From contig SJRY01000275.1 of assembly GCA_011319805.1 (NCBI GenBank), positions 372,001-436,000 of the forward strand: a stretch of DNA of 64,000 nucleotides, given 5' to 3'. Below, piece after piece: positions 47,619 through 60,354 of the stretch. The stretch comes from Macrocybe gigantea (Eukaryota; Basidiomycota; Agaricomycetes; Agaricales; Callistosporiaceae). Position 1 is the stretch's first letter; every line of letters begins with the position of its first letter. The notes beneath the pieces are model-generated. The model was not told the DNA's origin and searched no databases. It saw only the letters and a program-made list of their open reading frames with translations. Made by a program: the position numbers and the translations under genes.

Positions 47619-50600
47619 ATGCCAGACCCAAGCTACGAAAGACTGCCGCTGGAAGAGCAGGAGCCCATCGCGACCAGGTCTAATGCCAGCCGGTCACACA
47701 CCCCTGTTTTGGTCGTCAAACCACCAATATATTACGGAGAAGGACCGTTTGATCCACCAAGTTCGGACAGCGAGGACGAGGAGGATGCGCGAAATGAAAG
47801 CGGGTCATTATTAGAGAAAAATGGGCCTTCGAGTCCTGGGCTGGCTGAGCTTGGAAGTAATTATGCTTCCGGTTCTGGTGTCGATCACAGCGCCTCAGAA
47901 AGAAAGGTTTGTGATATCTTATATATCCCAGATGTACTGGGCTGGACGATGTTTGCTCATTATTCTCGTGTCGATATTCACGCGTCCGGTCTTCTGCAGA
48001 GACCGGCCTCCCTCCGTTTTCTTGTCACACTCCTTGCAATTCTTGTCGGGTTTTCTATACTTGTTGGACTATTGCAGCAGGCACATATTCCGATACACCG
48101 TTCCGTAGACCTGGGCAGAAGAAAATAACAATGGATCACATGTTTAATGGAACATTTTTTGTGGACGTGAAGAGTGTGCATTGGGTACCAGAAGGTAATG
48201 TTGACTACGAATCATAACTTGCTTTTGCTTCTGAGTGAGCATTCTATCTTAGCGGGGACGGTGTTTTCTCTATATTTGAGGATGATTATCTCAAACTAGT
48301 CGATTTGAAGACGAATACTACGCGAAACCTAGTTTCTAGATATGACATAAGAAATGTGCGTGAATCTTGTTCCTTTGTGAAGGCGTCCAGAGAAGTGGAT
48401 TCATGAATGCAGGAACAACACGACATCTTGTACTTCTCGAGCTGGCAAATTTCGCCGGACATGAAGTACCTGCTTGTGAAAGCGGACTATCGCAAGGCAT
48501 GTGTCGCGGCTGGCTTCAGCTTGGTGACGCGCCTGATTTTTCCTTTCAGCAATGGAGATGGTCGAGCTTCGGAAATTACTATGTTCATGACATTGAAGCA
48601 AAGAGAACTCATCCCATTATACCTCCGACGAATCCATCAAGGACGGCATATGCAGCATGGTCACCAACGGGAGATTCCATAGCTTATGTGGTGGATAACG
48701 ATCTTTACGTCCTAACATCGCCCGCGTATGTGCATCTCAGTCATTCTCAGAAGCACTCAGACAGTAAACATTCCTCTGCCTCCCAAAACCAGTCCTTCTA
48801 CATCTCCTATCCGCATTACCACTTCCGGCAATGCCTCCCTCTTCCATGGGGTACCGGACTGGGTTTATGAAGAAGAAATCTTCTCGAGCGACTATGCATT
48901 GTGGTGGTCTCCTGACTCATCAAAGCTCGCTTTCCTCGCCTTTGACGAAACCGCGGTTGACGAATTCAGCTTCCCCGTATACAACCCTACAGACGACAAC
49001 TACGCTGTCATTCCTTATACACACGACGTTATCATGAAGTACCCGAAACCAGGATATAATAATCCCCTGGTCTCCGTGCATGTATTCGACCTCAAGCATT
49101 TCCTAGAGCAAGCCAAGGTGGAGGGCGATTTGCCTGCGTCGGAACACACTTACGAGTTGCAATGGCCTCAGCGACATCTTGCGAATAACAGCATCGTTAT
49201 GGAAGTTGCATGGGTCGGTAACTCCACGTTGCTCTTAAAGGAGGTTAATAGAAATGCGGATAACGGTCATGTTGTGCTTTTCAATCTTGACGACCGGCAC
49301 GTCCAAACTGGAGCGCAAGGAACAGTGGTCAGGAAACTCGGCAAAGATGGGGAACATGGCGATGATGGCTGGATTGACAATGTACGTTTTTTCAATCAGA
49401 ATGATGGACGCGCAGGACTGTACTGAGTTCGCTGTGATCCTGCTTCATCTCTGGTACTAGACGCAAAACATTCGCCCCATTCCAGGCTCGCTTACAGACG
49501 ACGGGTCAGAGGCGTACCTAGATATCGTACCAACTAAAGAAGGCTACAACCACATTGCGCTCTTCAGCCCTGCCAGCTCCAGCACGCCGAAGTTTTTGAC
49601 AACTGGGAAGTGGGAAGTTACCAATGGAATTGAAGCTGTCGATGAGGAGCGGGGGATTGTGTATGTCGTCGTCCTGTCTCGGGCGAATGAAAAGATGATG
49701 CATCTTCGTGAACCGTTTCGTTGACTCTAGATATTTCCAAGCTGCCAAGACGTCGTCCATTGGTCGCCATATCTACTCTGTGCCTCTTCCAGAGTCTAGC
49801 TCCGGCGGAGTTGTTGCACCAGCGCCACTGACCGATGATAGCAAACCAGCGTTCCACACAACACACTTCTCCCCTGGCGCGAGCTTTTATGTCTTGAACT
49901 ATGCGGGACCCAGCATCCCTTGGCAGAGAATTGTTCAGGTGGACAACTCGTGTAAGCCTCTTGTTCTTATACATACACGATTGGGACTGACCTTGCTATT
50001 TTCTCCCCGCTATTGCGCCATTGATCATGACCTGTGTGATCCTTTCCTGACAGCTTTTCATTATCAGCTGAGCGATAACGAGGAGCTCCGAAACACGACG
50101 CTTGAATATGAATCAGCGACTATAACCCATTCGACCATAGTAAGCGACGGTTATGGTGCGTTCTTTTTCCCTGTCAGAGTGGGTGCAGTCCTCGTTGATA
50201 TTCTTGACTATGTCCGCAGAACTGAATGTCAAGGAGATTCGGCCTCCGCACATGGATGATTCTGGACGCATAAAGTACCCGGTCCTTTTCCGCGTGTACG
50301 TCTTGCTCTTTTATGGGAGGGCCGTCTTCTGACCCTCGGTCCCATGGGCTATCCAGCTACGGTGGCCCGCAAAGTCAATTGGTCGATCTCAAGTTCGCGC
50401 GTGATTGGCACGACTACCTAGCCTGTGGGCTGTCCTATATCGTGGTAATCGTGGATGGTCGAGGCACTGGATTCAAGGGCCGAAAGTTGCGGAATCCTGT
50501 CAAGGACAATTTGGGATTCTTTGAGACAATAGATCAGATTAACGCAGCCAAGTGAGTGTGCCAGACACGCCTGATATGGCGACCTTCTGACGGATGCCTG

Positions 50601-51422
50601 CTTTCTTTGCTCCTCGTGGTAATGTGTTTTCGCTGGCTCGCTATCTCCGCTAGAATTTGGGCGGCCAAGGAATACGTCGATCGGAAACGAATTGGTATCT
50701 GGGGCTGGGTGAGAAACTTTCTTTCGGGATTTTTTCACTGATAGATCGTCTCATAAATGTCAAAAATATTTGTCCAGTCATATGGTGGCTTCATGGCCTC
50801 AAAGGTCGTCGAGGCCAATGCAGGAGTGCACTCCTTGTCCATGGCTGTCGCTGTCAGTGTCAAAGGATTGTGATCCTTCGTTCCTGGAGCTAACGAATAT
50901 TTTCCTGTCGCTTTGGAAACTCCAGCCGGTGACGAGCTGGCGTCTGTATGGTAAGCACATGGCCGTTTGTCGTTGGATAAAGGCAGCATTTTGACTTTTT
51001 GTTTTATTCATTGTGGGGGGGCCTAGACTCCATTTATACGGAACGATACATGAATCTGCCGCAGCTAAATCCGGGCGGATACGTGAACGCATCCATCTCG
51101 AATGTGACAGGGTTCCATAATGCGGAATTCTTATTGGCTCACGGAAGTGCCGATGATAACGTGCACTACGCCAACTCGGCACATCTGCTTGATATGTTCA
51201 CAAAGGCGCAGGTCCGCAAATTTCGATTTAGGATGTTTACGGACAGGTAAGTGGCGTTTTCCTTTTTTTTTTTGTTGCCAGGGCAGTTGCCGAAACAGAG
51301 AACATTCCTGTGCAGTGATCATAGCATCAGTCGACGAGGTGCACAACGGGAAGTGTACGAGTATATGACTGAGTTTCTTACCGAGAAATGGGGAAAGGGA
51401 CGACGGCAGCGAGGTTGGTGAT
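47619..51422 (+). CDS. Dipeptidyl aminopeptidase of the Ste13/DPP IV type
   Basis: The start [16 protein letters not shown] begins a cytosolic acidic tail, followed by one membrane helix ([18 protein letters not shown]), so this is a type II membrane protein. The luminal part has a DPP IV beta-propeller ([58 protein letters not shown]). The S9 peptidase domain has [20 protein letters not shown], the nucleophile in GWSYGGF across an intron near 50715, [19 protein letters not shown] with the Asp, and DSDHS with the His. Enzymes of this type remove X-Ala or X-Pro dipeptides in the late Golgi (Ste13) or vacuole (Dap2). Family features do not settle which this is. More than ten introns are present. 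Confidence 0.9.
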
Positions 51423-51647
51423 GGGTCTTGGATATTCGGAGAGTGTGACCTGTTCGGATGCGGTCTGGAATTGATGAGATGTAACCAAGGTCTAGACAAT
51501 TGGTCTGATCAGGATAAGGGTCCAGACACTGGACCCAGTCGGATTTTCAGCCTCGGTAGCTCGAATAAATATCCTCGTCCGCTCAGCCCCATGAAAACAA
51601 ATGCGCAGATGCCCTTCCCCGCTTCTTTTAACCATCGTCCTCCCAGT

Positions 51648-53640
51648 ATGCTGGCGTCGTCGAGCTCAAAGAAGAGAGCCAGGCCCCTAGGCCTCTGGAA
51701 GGCCAGCGTGGGGACGCCACGTTACACGGCACGGAAGTTCCAAGAAAGGCAATCCCCGCCGAGGTCCTTATCTGAGCCTGGCTCTGACGACGCCGACAAC
51801 GAGGAGGAGGAAGACGACGACGTGGACTCCATCGCTTCCTCCAGCTCAAAGAAACGGCGTTTTGAAGAGAAGGTTTATAACAGCTCAGACGACGAAGACA
51901 TATTCTACTGGGATTACTCCCAGGAGTGCACGCCTTACCCCCACCGCATCAGTAGCTGGGCAGCCCACACCAAGGTCATGGACACTTCCACCACTGCCGG
52001 TCCAGGCGCTGTTACTCAACTCCACGTCGACTCTTGTACGCTTGAGGACTGGGAAGACCTCAAGGACCTCTTTGCGAGGGCCGCTGAACTGTACGAAAGT
52101 GCGTACTCGGCGCTGACCGCATGGTGCTGCGTGAAAACGAAAATCGTGTATTGACCTTCCACCGCGATGCTTTCTTTTCTAGACGAAGATCCATCGGAGG
52201 CTCTCCCAACGCTGCGCGGCGTCATCCACGAATGCCATCGCTTCCTCATATGCTACGAAGACCCGTCTGTCGTGTTCCGCAAACCTCCCCCTAAACGTGA
52301 ATCATCCACCGACCGCGAAACCTCCCAGAGTCGAGAACAGAGTCACGAACCGTCTTCTGAGCGACCAGTCAGCCTATACCCACCTCCAAAGGAAAGAAAT
52401 GGTGAGCGACCTTCCTTGTCGACCCATCGCTTCAATCTCAGATCGAGCTCAATCCGCATGTGCAACCAGCAAATGCAAGGAATTGCCAACCGCATTTCAC
52501 GCCATCCTCGGCACCTCGCTCTTTCTCTTCGGCAATCTGATTTCGCAGGACTCGTCGTTGGCACTCGAAGGAGAGCCCGATAACCCTATACCCTATTGGT
52601 TGGCAGCGCTGGATGTATTTGAGACGGGTGAGAATCTACCGAGCCGAACGAATGGCACAGTTTGTGAACAGCAACCGGAGGACTGGCGGATGGCTATCAT
52701 TTGGGGCCGCACCCTCCTGTGCATCGCCGACGAGGCCGTCAACCGCGCTCGGGAGGCGAGGCAACCCCAGTCGGCGGTCGTAACAGCGTCCTCGTCGCAG
52801 ATCCTTGAGACAGAAACTATTCCAGGGCTCACCCCTGTACTAGCCGATTTCTCGGCGGACGAGCCTGAGTGGCCGCCAGAATCACCGTTTGCAGCCATAG
52901 CTGCTCGACGGCCGCCTGTGACACGAAGAATGTCTCTCACCAGTTCAACGCCCAATGAGCTTCTCATGTTAGCAATGGATCAGTTTTCGAGAGGCATATT
53001 CCACATGCCACATCCCAGAACCCCCCCGACCCAACCCGCTATGTCAATGGACTCAACGGGGGCGGGGAACGCCAGTGCTGCGACTAGCACAGAGCAAGCG
53101 AGTTCTCAAGGAGCGCAAGAGACATTTTCGCGAGCTAAAGAGCTCTACACGATCGCCTCGGAGGTATTGCTGTTGGCGGAGAAACTGGATCCTGCACCGG
53201 AGAGACAGCGTTGGGCATCCTGGGCAGACTCAGTTTTCAACCAAATGAAAATGGAATCCGACATGGACGCTTGGCGTGGGCCAATTACCCGAGCACGTGG
53301 CAAGTGTTGGCTCATCATGGGCTCTGCGTGGGCCGATGAGCTTGAGGCCGCACTCGAGAAAGGTGACATGGCCGTCCTCGAGTCGGAAGAGGCGCAGGAA
53401 GCGCGGGACGGGCTGTCGAAAGCCATCTCGTTCTTCGAATACGCCAAGGGGTCCGCCAGGGCGGCGACGCCTCCCGACCCCGAAATGCGCGAGCTGCAAG
53501 CCCTGCTCGCGGAAGCGCTGCTCACGTTGGCGAACCTCACCGTGGACGATGCGAAAAGAGAGGAGCTCTATGAGCGTGCTCAGAACGAAGGTGGCATCAC
53601 TCTGGACATGGACGAGGATCAGGAGATGGAAGAGGTCTGA
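51648..53640 (+). CDS. ETT1: Enhancer of translation termination 1 (ETT1-like)
   Basis: The start at 51648 gives MLASSSSKKRARPLGLWKAS; the basic KKRARPLGL opening is typical of the family. An acidic serine region (DDADNEEEEDDDVDS) follows. Exons then give TLEDWEDLKDLFARAAELYE, EALPTLRGVIHECHRFLICY, the AFHAILGTSLFLFGNLISQD segment, and a helical repeat-like C-terminal half ending in acidic DMDEDQEMEEV. ETT1 proteins are nuclear and promote stop-codon recognition in yeast. Introns lie near 52095-52182 and 52399-52460. An upstream in-frame ATG at 51591 is possible. The gene follows the peptidase gene by about 225 bases on the same strand. Confidence 0.8.
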
Positions 53641-54329
53641 AGAACGGTTGAAGAAAAGCCCTTGATACTTTTCTTTCTGGGGTCCACACGCGTCACGGTT
53701 ATTGGAAATCAAACCAACGCCTCGTTCATTCAATGCAAAAAGGGTTCAACTGCCGCGCTCGAAACGTTTTCTTGTTCTACCCTTGGTTTCTTGATTTGGA
53801 GTCTTGAGTTCTTGTTAAACTACTGTCGTGCAACGCTAATTAGAATTATCTGCAAGTCTTGTATTCCTCTCCATGCATTTACCTTGGCATGCGCCTGTAC
53901 TATCATATAACCCAATCATCATTCTTGCTTTTTGTGGTCGGTCTCGATGTCTAGGCCCGACATCGCGCGTTGAGGAATCCCATAGACATGTAAAATGTTC
54001 CGAAGATAAATTTAGTCGGTTTCCCCGTAAGTCTAGGGCCTGGACCACCACCATTCATTATATGTATCGAGATTGCTGTAACAACCTTATCTATTCCACG
54101 TTCAATAAAGTAAGCGATTACATATCCATGTAAAGTACTATTTCCCTGTGGGTGTATTCCGACATGATATGGATACATGTGATGTGGCGTTGCCCTATCG
54201 CTGGTGGGAGTGAGCATATGAACCTGAGTTGCTATTGGGCGAGATCTGCTCCTGAAAAAGTCGCCCCTACGAGGTGCTTGTGGAATGCAGCGAATTCTGC
54301 GAACGCTCTTGAAAGGGCCAAGGTTGAGG

Positions 54330-55803
54330 TCAAGTGAGGCCGTGGATGACGGCCTCAAACGTGGCGAATGTCACCATGTTCACCGGTATGGCGCTAGCCC
54401 AGAAACGGACGAATTCAGAAACCCTGTCTCGGTCAAAATAAGCCCGACAAGCTCTGGAACTCACCGAATAAGTGTAGGGGCCAGACCACGGTAAAATACC
54501 CCAACTCCTTCAGTTCGGTACGAATTGATGATGGTTGACAAGGTTGACCGATAACGGTCGTGGTCACAAGACACAAGGCCATTGGTCGATTCGACCTGAA
54601 TGGTGGCGAATGGTCGCTGAGTAAAGGAGGAACTGATGGCCATTCTGGGCCCGCCGTTAACGCCCTGCATACGTGTTTTCACGACGTCCAATGGAAATGT
54701 CACGACCCATCCGGCTGTCAAAAGGTTGCATCAAGGAAAAACCCTTTTACCGCTCAGACAAAACTCACCGATGCCTGCAACACCGCCCGCGATGAGCAGA
54801 GACGGCCAGGATAAAGCCTCCGACTGTACATCAAGTCGTGTTGTCCCCGACGAATCACCGTACAGGGCGAAGGCGCCAAAAGTCGGCATGTCCCCTCATA
54901 CTGAACAAGGACAGGAGCCGCGCCAGTATCAGAGGCAGATGGAGAAGTCAATAAACTGAGCAATCAGCCGCGTGAAGCACTTAACCGCAGCAAAATAGGC
55001 GCCATAGCCAATGTCCCTCAAAGACGTAGCCGTTATACCGCGATAGAGGCCACGGATCCCAGATTCTTTCATTATATGCACTGCTGTTTGCCAGGTAGAA
55101 GTAGGTGCTAATGATGCTTGCTGACGAATTTTAACTAATTCTGTAGGAGTGGTGATGACTCTGCCATAGCATGGCGTCAATAAAGCACATCTCAAAGAGT
55201 ATCCATCGAAAATTCTATCGCTCACGATGAAACAATTCCACTGCCTGCGCCAGCCAGGCCAATTTGAGTGAGTGTGGGTGTCGCATCCTTCTGATCTAAT
55301 TGCACTTTCATAAAGAACCGATACGAAGCAAAAACAATCCCGTTCAAGAGTGCCGCGGTCGTCTGTCCACCAATCAATATCATTACAGCAGTATTGAAAA
55401 GATTCACCTGATAGAGAAGGTCGGAATACGTACTAAAGGAGACGCGACACCTTTGAATAAGCCTTGAATTCGTTCTTCTCTAACAATCGTGGAAATGGCA
55501 TGAATGGTAGAATGGTATTTTTGCGCCACCTGGGGGCTCTGAAAGCGAACTTTAACTAGACCGGGTTTACCATTGTGTCAGCCAAAGCAAACCTGCCACT
55601 ACACAGGAAAGAGAACTGCACCTCACCTGTATCAAATGGATATCCTACGACGAGACTAGCCATTCCCTAACGTGATACATTGTAGAGATCAACGACATCA
55701 GCAGAGTCTGGCATGAAATCGCAATAACTACCGCCATTGTGCCAGCGATGAAATCAACCGTCGGGTCGAGTTCAACTGCCACGAATCTCAATCGCCCGCT
55801 CAT
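54330..55803 (-). CDS. Mitochondrial carrier family protein (SLC25)
   Basis: The start at 55803 gives MSGRLRFVAVELDPTVDFIA. Carrier signatures then appear: GYPFDT before an intron (first PxD), TPTELVKIRQQASL (second), TFPLDVVKTRMQGV (third). Each is followed by a matrix loop and helix with GLYRGI or GVFYRGLAPTLIR. The end is IPVNMVTFATFEAVIHGLT at 54330. Three repeats with six helices are expected for transport across the inner mitochondrial membrane; the layout recalls carnitine/ornithine-type carriers, but the substrate is not decided. At least seven exons are present, and the exon between 54750 and 54930 is only approximately placed. Confidence 0.85.
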
Positions 55804-58030
55804 TAGGTATATGCAGATTGAAAACGCCCACCTCGACCATTCTGACAGCTGCCATCATCGCCGTTCATGGTATGTCTAAATTGAACACTTAATTTCTATG
55901 GGATGGCGGAAGTTCGGAACGAAAGTCATCGCCGGATCCCGATCCCGACGGTCGTTCCATTAAAACAGAGGCAAACATGCAACAGACCCCCAAGGCTTCG
56001 AAGTTCATGCAAGCTTCATGCATGTCATGTTTTATCGACTCAGCATGTGATAAGACGCCCGTTGTTCTAATTCTTTCAGAGCAAATTGCCTCTTCATTCG
56101 CAAAACACAAAAATAGGCCCATTGCGGGTTTGAAAGGGTGTCCAAGTGTTAGCATTTATTTACGGACTCGCCTGGTCCATGGATGCAAAAAGAACATCCG
56201 CTTTTGCTTTGGGATCTATTGTATCCCGATTATTAGTGCACTCATTGGAATATCATAAGTAGATAAGTCATCGCTGTACCGTTCTGGGACAATAATTTGG
56301 TGAGCGAATGTAGCTATGTTGGCAACTTGTAACTAACACAGCCACTGTAATCCATCTGAAACAGAAATATGCGGCTTTCACGCCTCTTTTCTATGTATTA
56401 GATGCACACCCCAAAATCCAGGAAGTATTGGACAGCACAGCCGTCATATTCTCCCTCTCCTGTTTGGTCCGTCAGGTCAAGCTATCCTGGGATTGCAAAC
56501 TGAAACTGCTGTCCTGAGTACCTTGCGGAACCGGGAAGCGACAGCACAACTTATCTCCTTCACCTTCTTGCGAAAACAGCAAAAGAAGTAACCATCGCTG
56601 GCTCAACAAGAACGGCAGGCAGCGTGATGATGTGCAACAGAGAGGATGCTATCCAGCCTCCTCGGAGCACGCTCTCTTCTCTGATACTACAGTATCGATC
56701 AACGTCCATGTTCTTGGCATGTGTTAGAACGGCGGTATTCGCATTTTGTCTTGTTCACGCTGCATACACAATAATATTGGAGGGTCCAGCGTTCTCGTTG
56801 CATTGACCATAATTCCCGTCCAGTCCACGTGTTCTGTGGCTTGCCAACATGTGACTAATGACTGACGCCGTGTCATGACCGAACTCGGACCTTCCACAGA
56901 CAACGCAGCTGTTCTAACCCCCGATGAGGTTCAAAGAAATCATCAGTCACCCTCTCTCTTCGAATGTCTGTGCTCAGTAGTGTGATACAACTCTACTTGT
57001 ATCAAATTCCTGTGTGAGCCAAGTACTTCTCTGAATCGATATGACTCTCGACGAGGCCAGACGGAAGCTCTATGCTAGGAAGCCATATCATCCCTTCCCA
57101 CCCTCCGTTCTGCGCTGAATTGGTGAGGGATCCCTGTCATCGATCGTGCAGTGGGGCCATAGTAACCAGGGGCTAATGCATGACAGTTTCCCGTAACTCA
57201 ACTGTAAGTTCTTGTTCATCCACTATTACTTGTTTTCCACACCTTCCTCTCGTCATTTGACACGGTTCTGTCAGGACGGATCTTGTTCATGGGCGAAATC
57301 ACAAACCTTGCCGGGTTGGTGGGGGTCCTCGCTGAATGCTCTTTGTAGTCCGACGGCTTTGACGGCACAGAAGACAAATGATTTTAGCTGGCACGCTTGG
57401 TAGCACCGGAAACCCTCAAATTAGCCATGGATGTCAATGTCATGTCTTCATTCTTGGTTTGGGTGCAGACCAGATACGGCCTTTCTATTATCTTGGCGAC
57501 GACCAAAGCAACGGACCTTCAAAAGGGTTCGCAACGCCCACGTCACAATGGCGCTTGGTGGAGGAATCATGCCAAAAGCTTCTACTCCACCTTTGACCCA
57601 GTCACCAGGTATGCACTATTTGAAAATTATCGTCATGTATCAACTGCCCATCCGGACTTTTCCCACTAGACCGTATGTCACTTCCATTCCTTACGGATGT
57701 CATGCTTTGGTAGAGGAAAATACCGAGTGAGCTGACTTTGACAATGGTTATGCAAAGTTAATTGAGCACTGTTTCTTTGCATTCTCGCCGAAGATCAGCC
57801 TGCATTTGCCTATTTTCGCCGGAGTCGGTAATGAATGCACATGGACCACACTCTTGGTGTGAATGCAAATGATGGATGACGGGTTTTCCTGGTGGCAGAA
57901 TTGAATCACTCCGACCTAGACTCTAGCCTTCGCGAGCTCAAAGGCACTTAGGCACATGGTTTCTATTGCCAAAATCTATAATTAACCCGGAGCTGCTCAC
58001 CTTCACATACCCCTGGACCGCCGACACTGG
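55804..58030. other. Gene-poor region with a rhodopsin-family relic
   Basis: About 2.2 kb without a supported gene apart from the relic near 56.7 kb listed separately. Open frames near 57.2-57.7 kb lack domains and splice structure. Confidence 0.45.
56690..56806 (+). pseudogene. Relic of a fungal-rhodopsin-type membrane protein
   Basis: The frame reads YRSTSMFLACVRTAVFAFCL then VHAAYTIILEGPAF. This aligns with YRLMLVFSTCVVTTIVSLVHAAYIISIGG of the intact gene at 24415-25668. Neighbouring exons could not be found in order, so only one exon seems to survive. It indicates that a second copy of this family once stood here. Confidence 0.4.
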
Positions 58031-58039
58031 TATAATAAG
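58031..58039 (+). promoter_or_regulatory. TATA-like box of PQQ dehydrogenase copy 1
   Basis: TATAATAAG lies 42 bases before the ATG at 58081. The second copy has TATAAGA at 60310-60316 before its ATG at 60355. Confidence 0.4.
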
Positions 58040-58080
58040 GCCTGCATCCGTGCGCTCGATCCTCCAATTGCTTCTCAGCG

Positions 58081-59698
58081 ATGAAGTTGTTCATTACGAC
58101 CGTTCTGGCCTGCATTTCGGCGGTGGCCGCAGGGACAATCCAGCCTCCGGGTGTCCCATTTAAGTCGCCGGTCACTGTCGCTAGCGGTTTCAGTGCCAAA
58201 GTCATCTTCTCTAACCTTACTAACCCACGAGGAATCGCGTTTGATTCCAAGCGAACCCTCCTTGTCGTGGAACGTGGGCTCGGTGTCTCCGCATTCACCC
58301 GCATTCTTACCTCTGCCGGCGCATGGGAACGGAACCTCATCATCAAAAATCCCAACATCACACATGGTATACAGGTCGACAGTAGCCGAATTTATGTGAG
58401 CACAGCTAGCGAGGTGCTCGCATATGTCTATGACCCTTCTACGACATCCGTGAGCCCGACTGTCAACCCCTTCCCTGTGATTGACGGTCTGCCAAGTGGC
58501 GGTACGCGTGTCAGGCTAACATTTGTGTTGTTACTTACAACTGTCGTTTTCCCCAGTTCTCCCTACTCACACAATTCAGATTGAGACCGATGCCACCAAT
58601 AACACGGTTGCTTTGCTCGTCGGTTCTGGCCCATTTTCAAACCTAGAAGCTGAGGATCCAGCATCCTCAGTCACCACTAATCTCCGGTCGCAAGTTCGTC
58701 GCTTTGTCTTCCCGACTATTTCTCCTACGATATTCCCCCGCCACCGCTTCACTGGTCGGATGGGCAGATCATCGCATATGGACTACGAAATCCTGCCGGA
58801 TTCGCTCTGACGGATTCGCCTCTTGCCAGCCCTATCCCTTCCAAGGAGATCTACATAGTTGACAATGGGCCTTCAATTGACACCGTACCTGGGATCACAG
58901 CTGCGTTTGCGAACGATAATCCTGCCGACAAGCTTGGCACAGCCATCTACTACACAGAGCCTGTCCCACAGATTCCTATACCGGCTCCACCGTTCTATGG
59001 TTTTCCGTTCTGCGCAACGCTCTGGAACCCGAGGGCCGACCCTATAGGTGTGCCTCAATATGTGAAGAACGTGAGAGGTGATGCGTTCTCTCTGCACCCT
59101 AATACGGCGAGGAACGATACCTGGTGCCAGGATCCTAACAATAATCGTCCTCCTGCCTTCACATTCCAGGTGACATTCTGTTTATCCTGAATTTGGCTCG
59201 CTCGCTAATGTTATTTCTTTGGTCAAAGGCCCATTCCGTGCCGTTGGACATCAAATTCTACACCGCTCTCAGCCTTTCCGACCTTTCAGCCTTCCCAAGC
59301 GATTTTAACGGACAGGCGTTCGTTTCGTTCCATGGTTCTATCGAGCGCACTCCTCCGACTGGTTATGGTGTTGTGCGGTATGTGCGAGTTTTCATGCGCT
59401 ACTTTCTGGATCATTGAAGTGCGGGCCCTATATTAGCGTCCCGTCCCCGTTGTCGGACCCATCTAGCTCAGTGCTGGGGTATTCATTCTTGATTCAAGCT
59501 ACCAATCTTGACACTTGTCCTGGAACCTGCATCCGTCCAGTCGGTCTCAGCTTTGGCGCTGATGGCCACCTGTATGTGAGCAGCGATTCGAGTGGCGAAG
59601 TGCGTATCTCATCTGGCACTTTCTTGTCTTCGTTGTCTCTTACGACCTTTCCCGTCTAGCTGTTTTCCCTCGAAAGGTCGATCACTCCTGTCGCATAA
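58081..59698 (+). CDS. Secreted sorbosone/glucose dehydrogenase-like PQQ beta-propeller, copy 1 (one frame break)
   Basis: Signal peptide MKLFITTVLACISAVAA, then PPGVPFKSPVTVASGFSAKV, NPRGIAFDSKRTLLVVERGL, THGIQVDSSRIYVSTASEVL, HWSDGQIIAYGLRNPAGFAL, CATLWNPRADPIGVPQYV, FHGSIERTPPTGYGVVR and CIRPVGLSFGADGHLYVSSD. The order and spacing are those of fungal L-sorbosone/pyranose dehydrogenase-type quinoproteins (AA12-like), extracellular enzymes that oxidise sugars and pass electrons to acceptors. The last exon (LFSLERSITPVA) ends at 59698. The frame breaks near 58738 in a C run; one more C gives PPPLHWSDG, matching copy 2. Whether PQQ is actually bound cannot be read from the sequence. It is tandem with copy 2. 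Confidence 0.8.
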
Positions 59699-60354
59699 AG
59701 ACCAAACCATGGTGACAAGTCATTTTTGTTGTAATTATTGGGTTTGTGTGAATGTAAAAGAAAGGTGTATAATCGAACCCGCCTGAGCTCAGGAACAGTG
59801 ACCTGAAAATCAACAGCACCATCAGTGGATCAATGCCATCGCCTTATATGAATGGTTCTGAGAACGTTCTCGTCGCGTTTCACCCTCCATGTCCACTCTA
59901 TATCCCACAACTTGACGTGTCACGGTTCAGGCTATATACCATCATTTTCATATCGAACACCAATGAGTTGATAATATAAATTTCCGCTATCCGCAAAATT
60001 CAGAGGTAAAGCAATAGAAGCGTATACTAGGCCTTCCTGTCAGCTGCAGGTGCCGAGGTCAAGGAAGCGAGAGAGTACGAGGAACTGAAAATTGCCTAGC
60101 TTGAAGGACGTATATCCTGCATTTCATCTAGTCGCGGAGTTGTCATCATGTAACTTTGCCAAGACCAATTCCCCTCAGAAACTGAATGCAAGGCACGGAA
60201 GCTGAGAAGATGCTCACGCCGACTCCTGCGCAAGACATGTAATTCATCTTTATACGGCCCAAGCAAAGTTCTCGTCTCACAAGCAAGTGAACCTGTTGGT
60301 CGCGACATGTATAAGAGCAGGCATGATTCCATGTTCAAAACCTCTCATCGAGCG

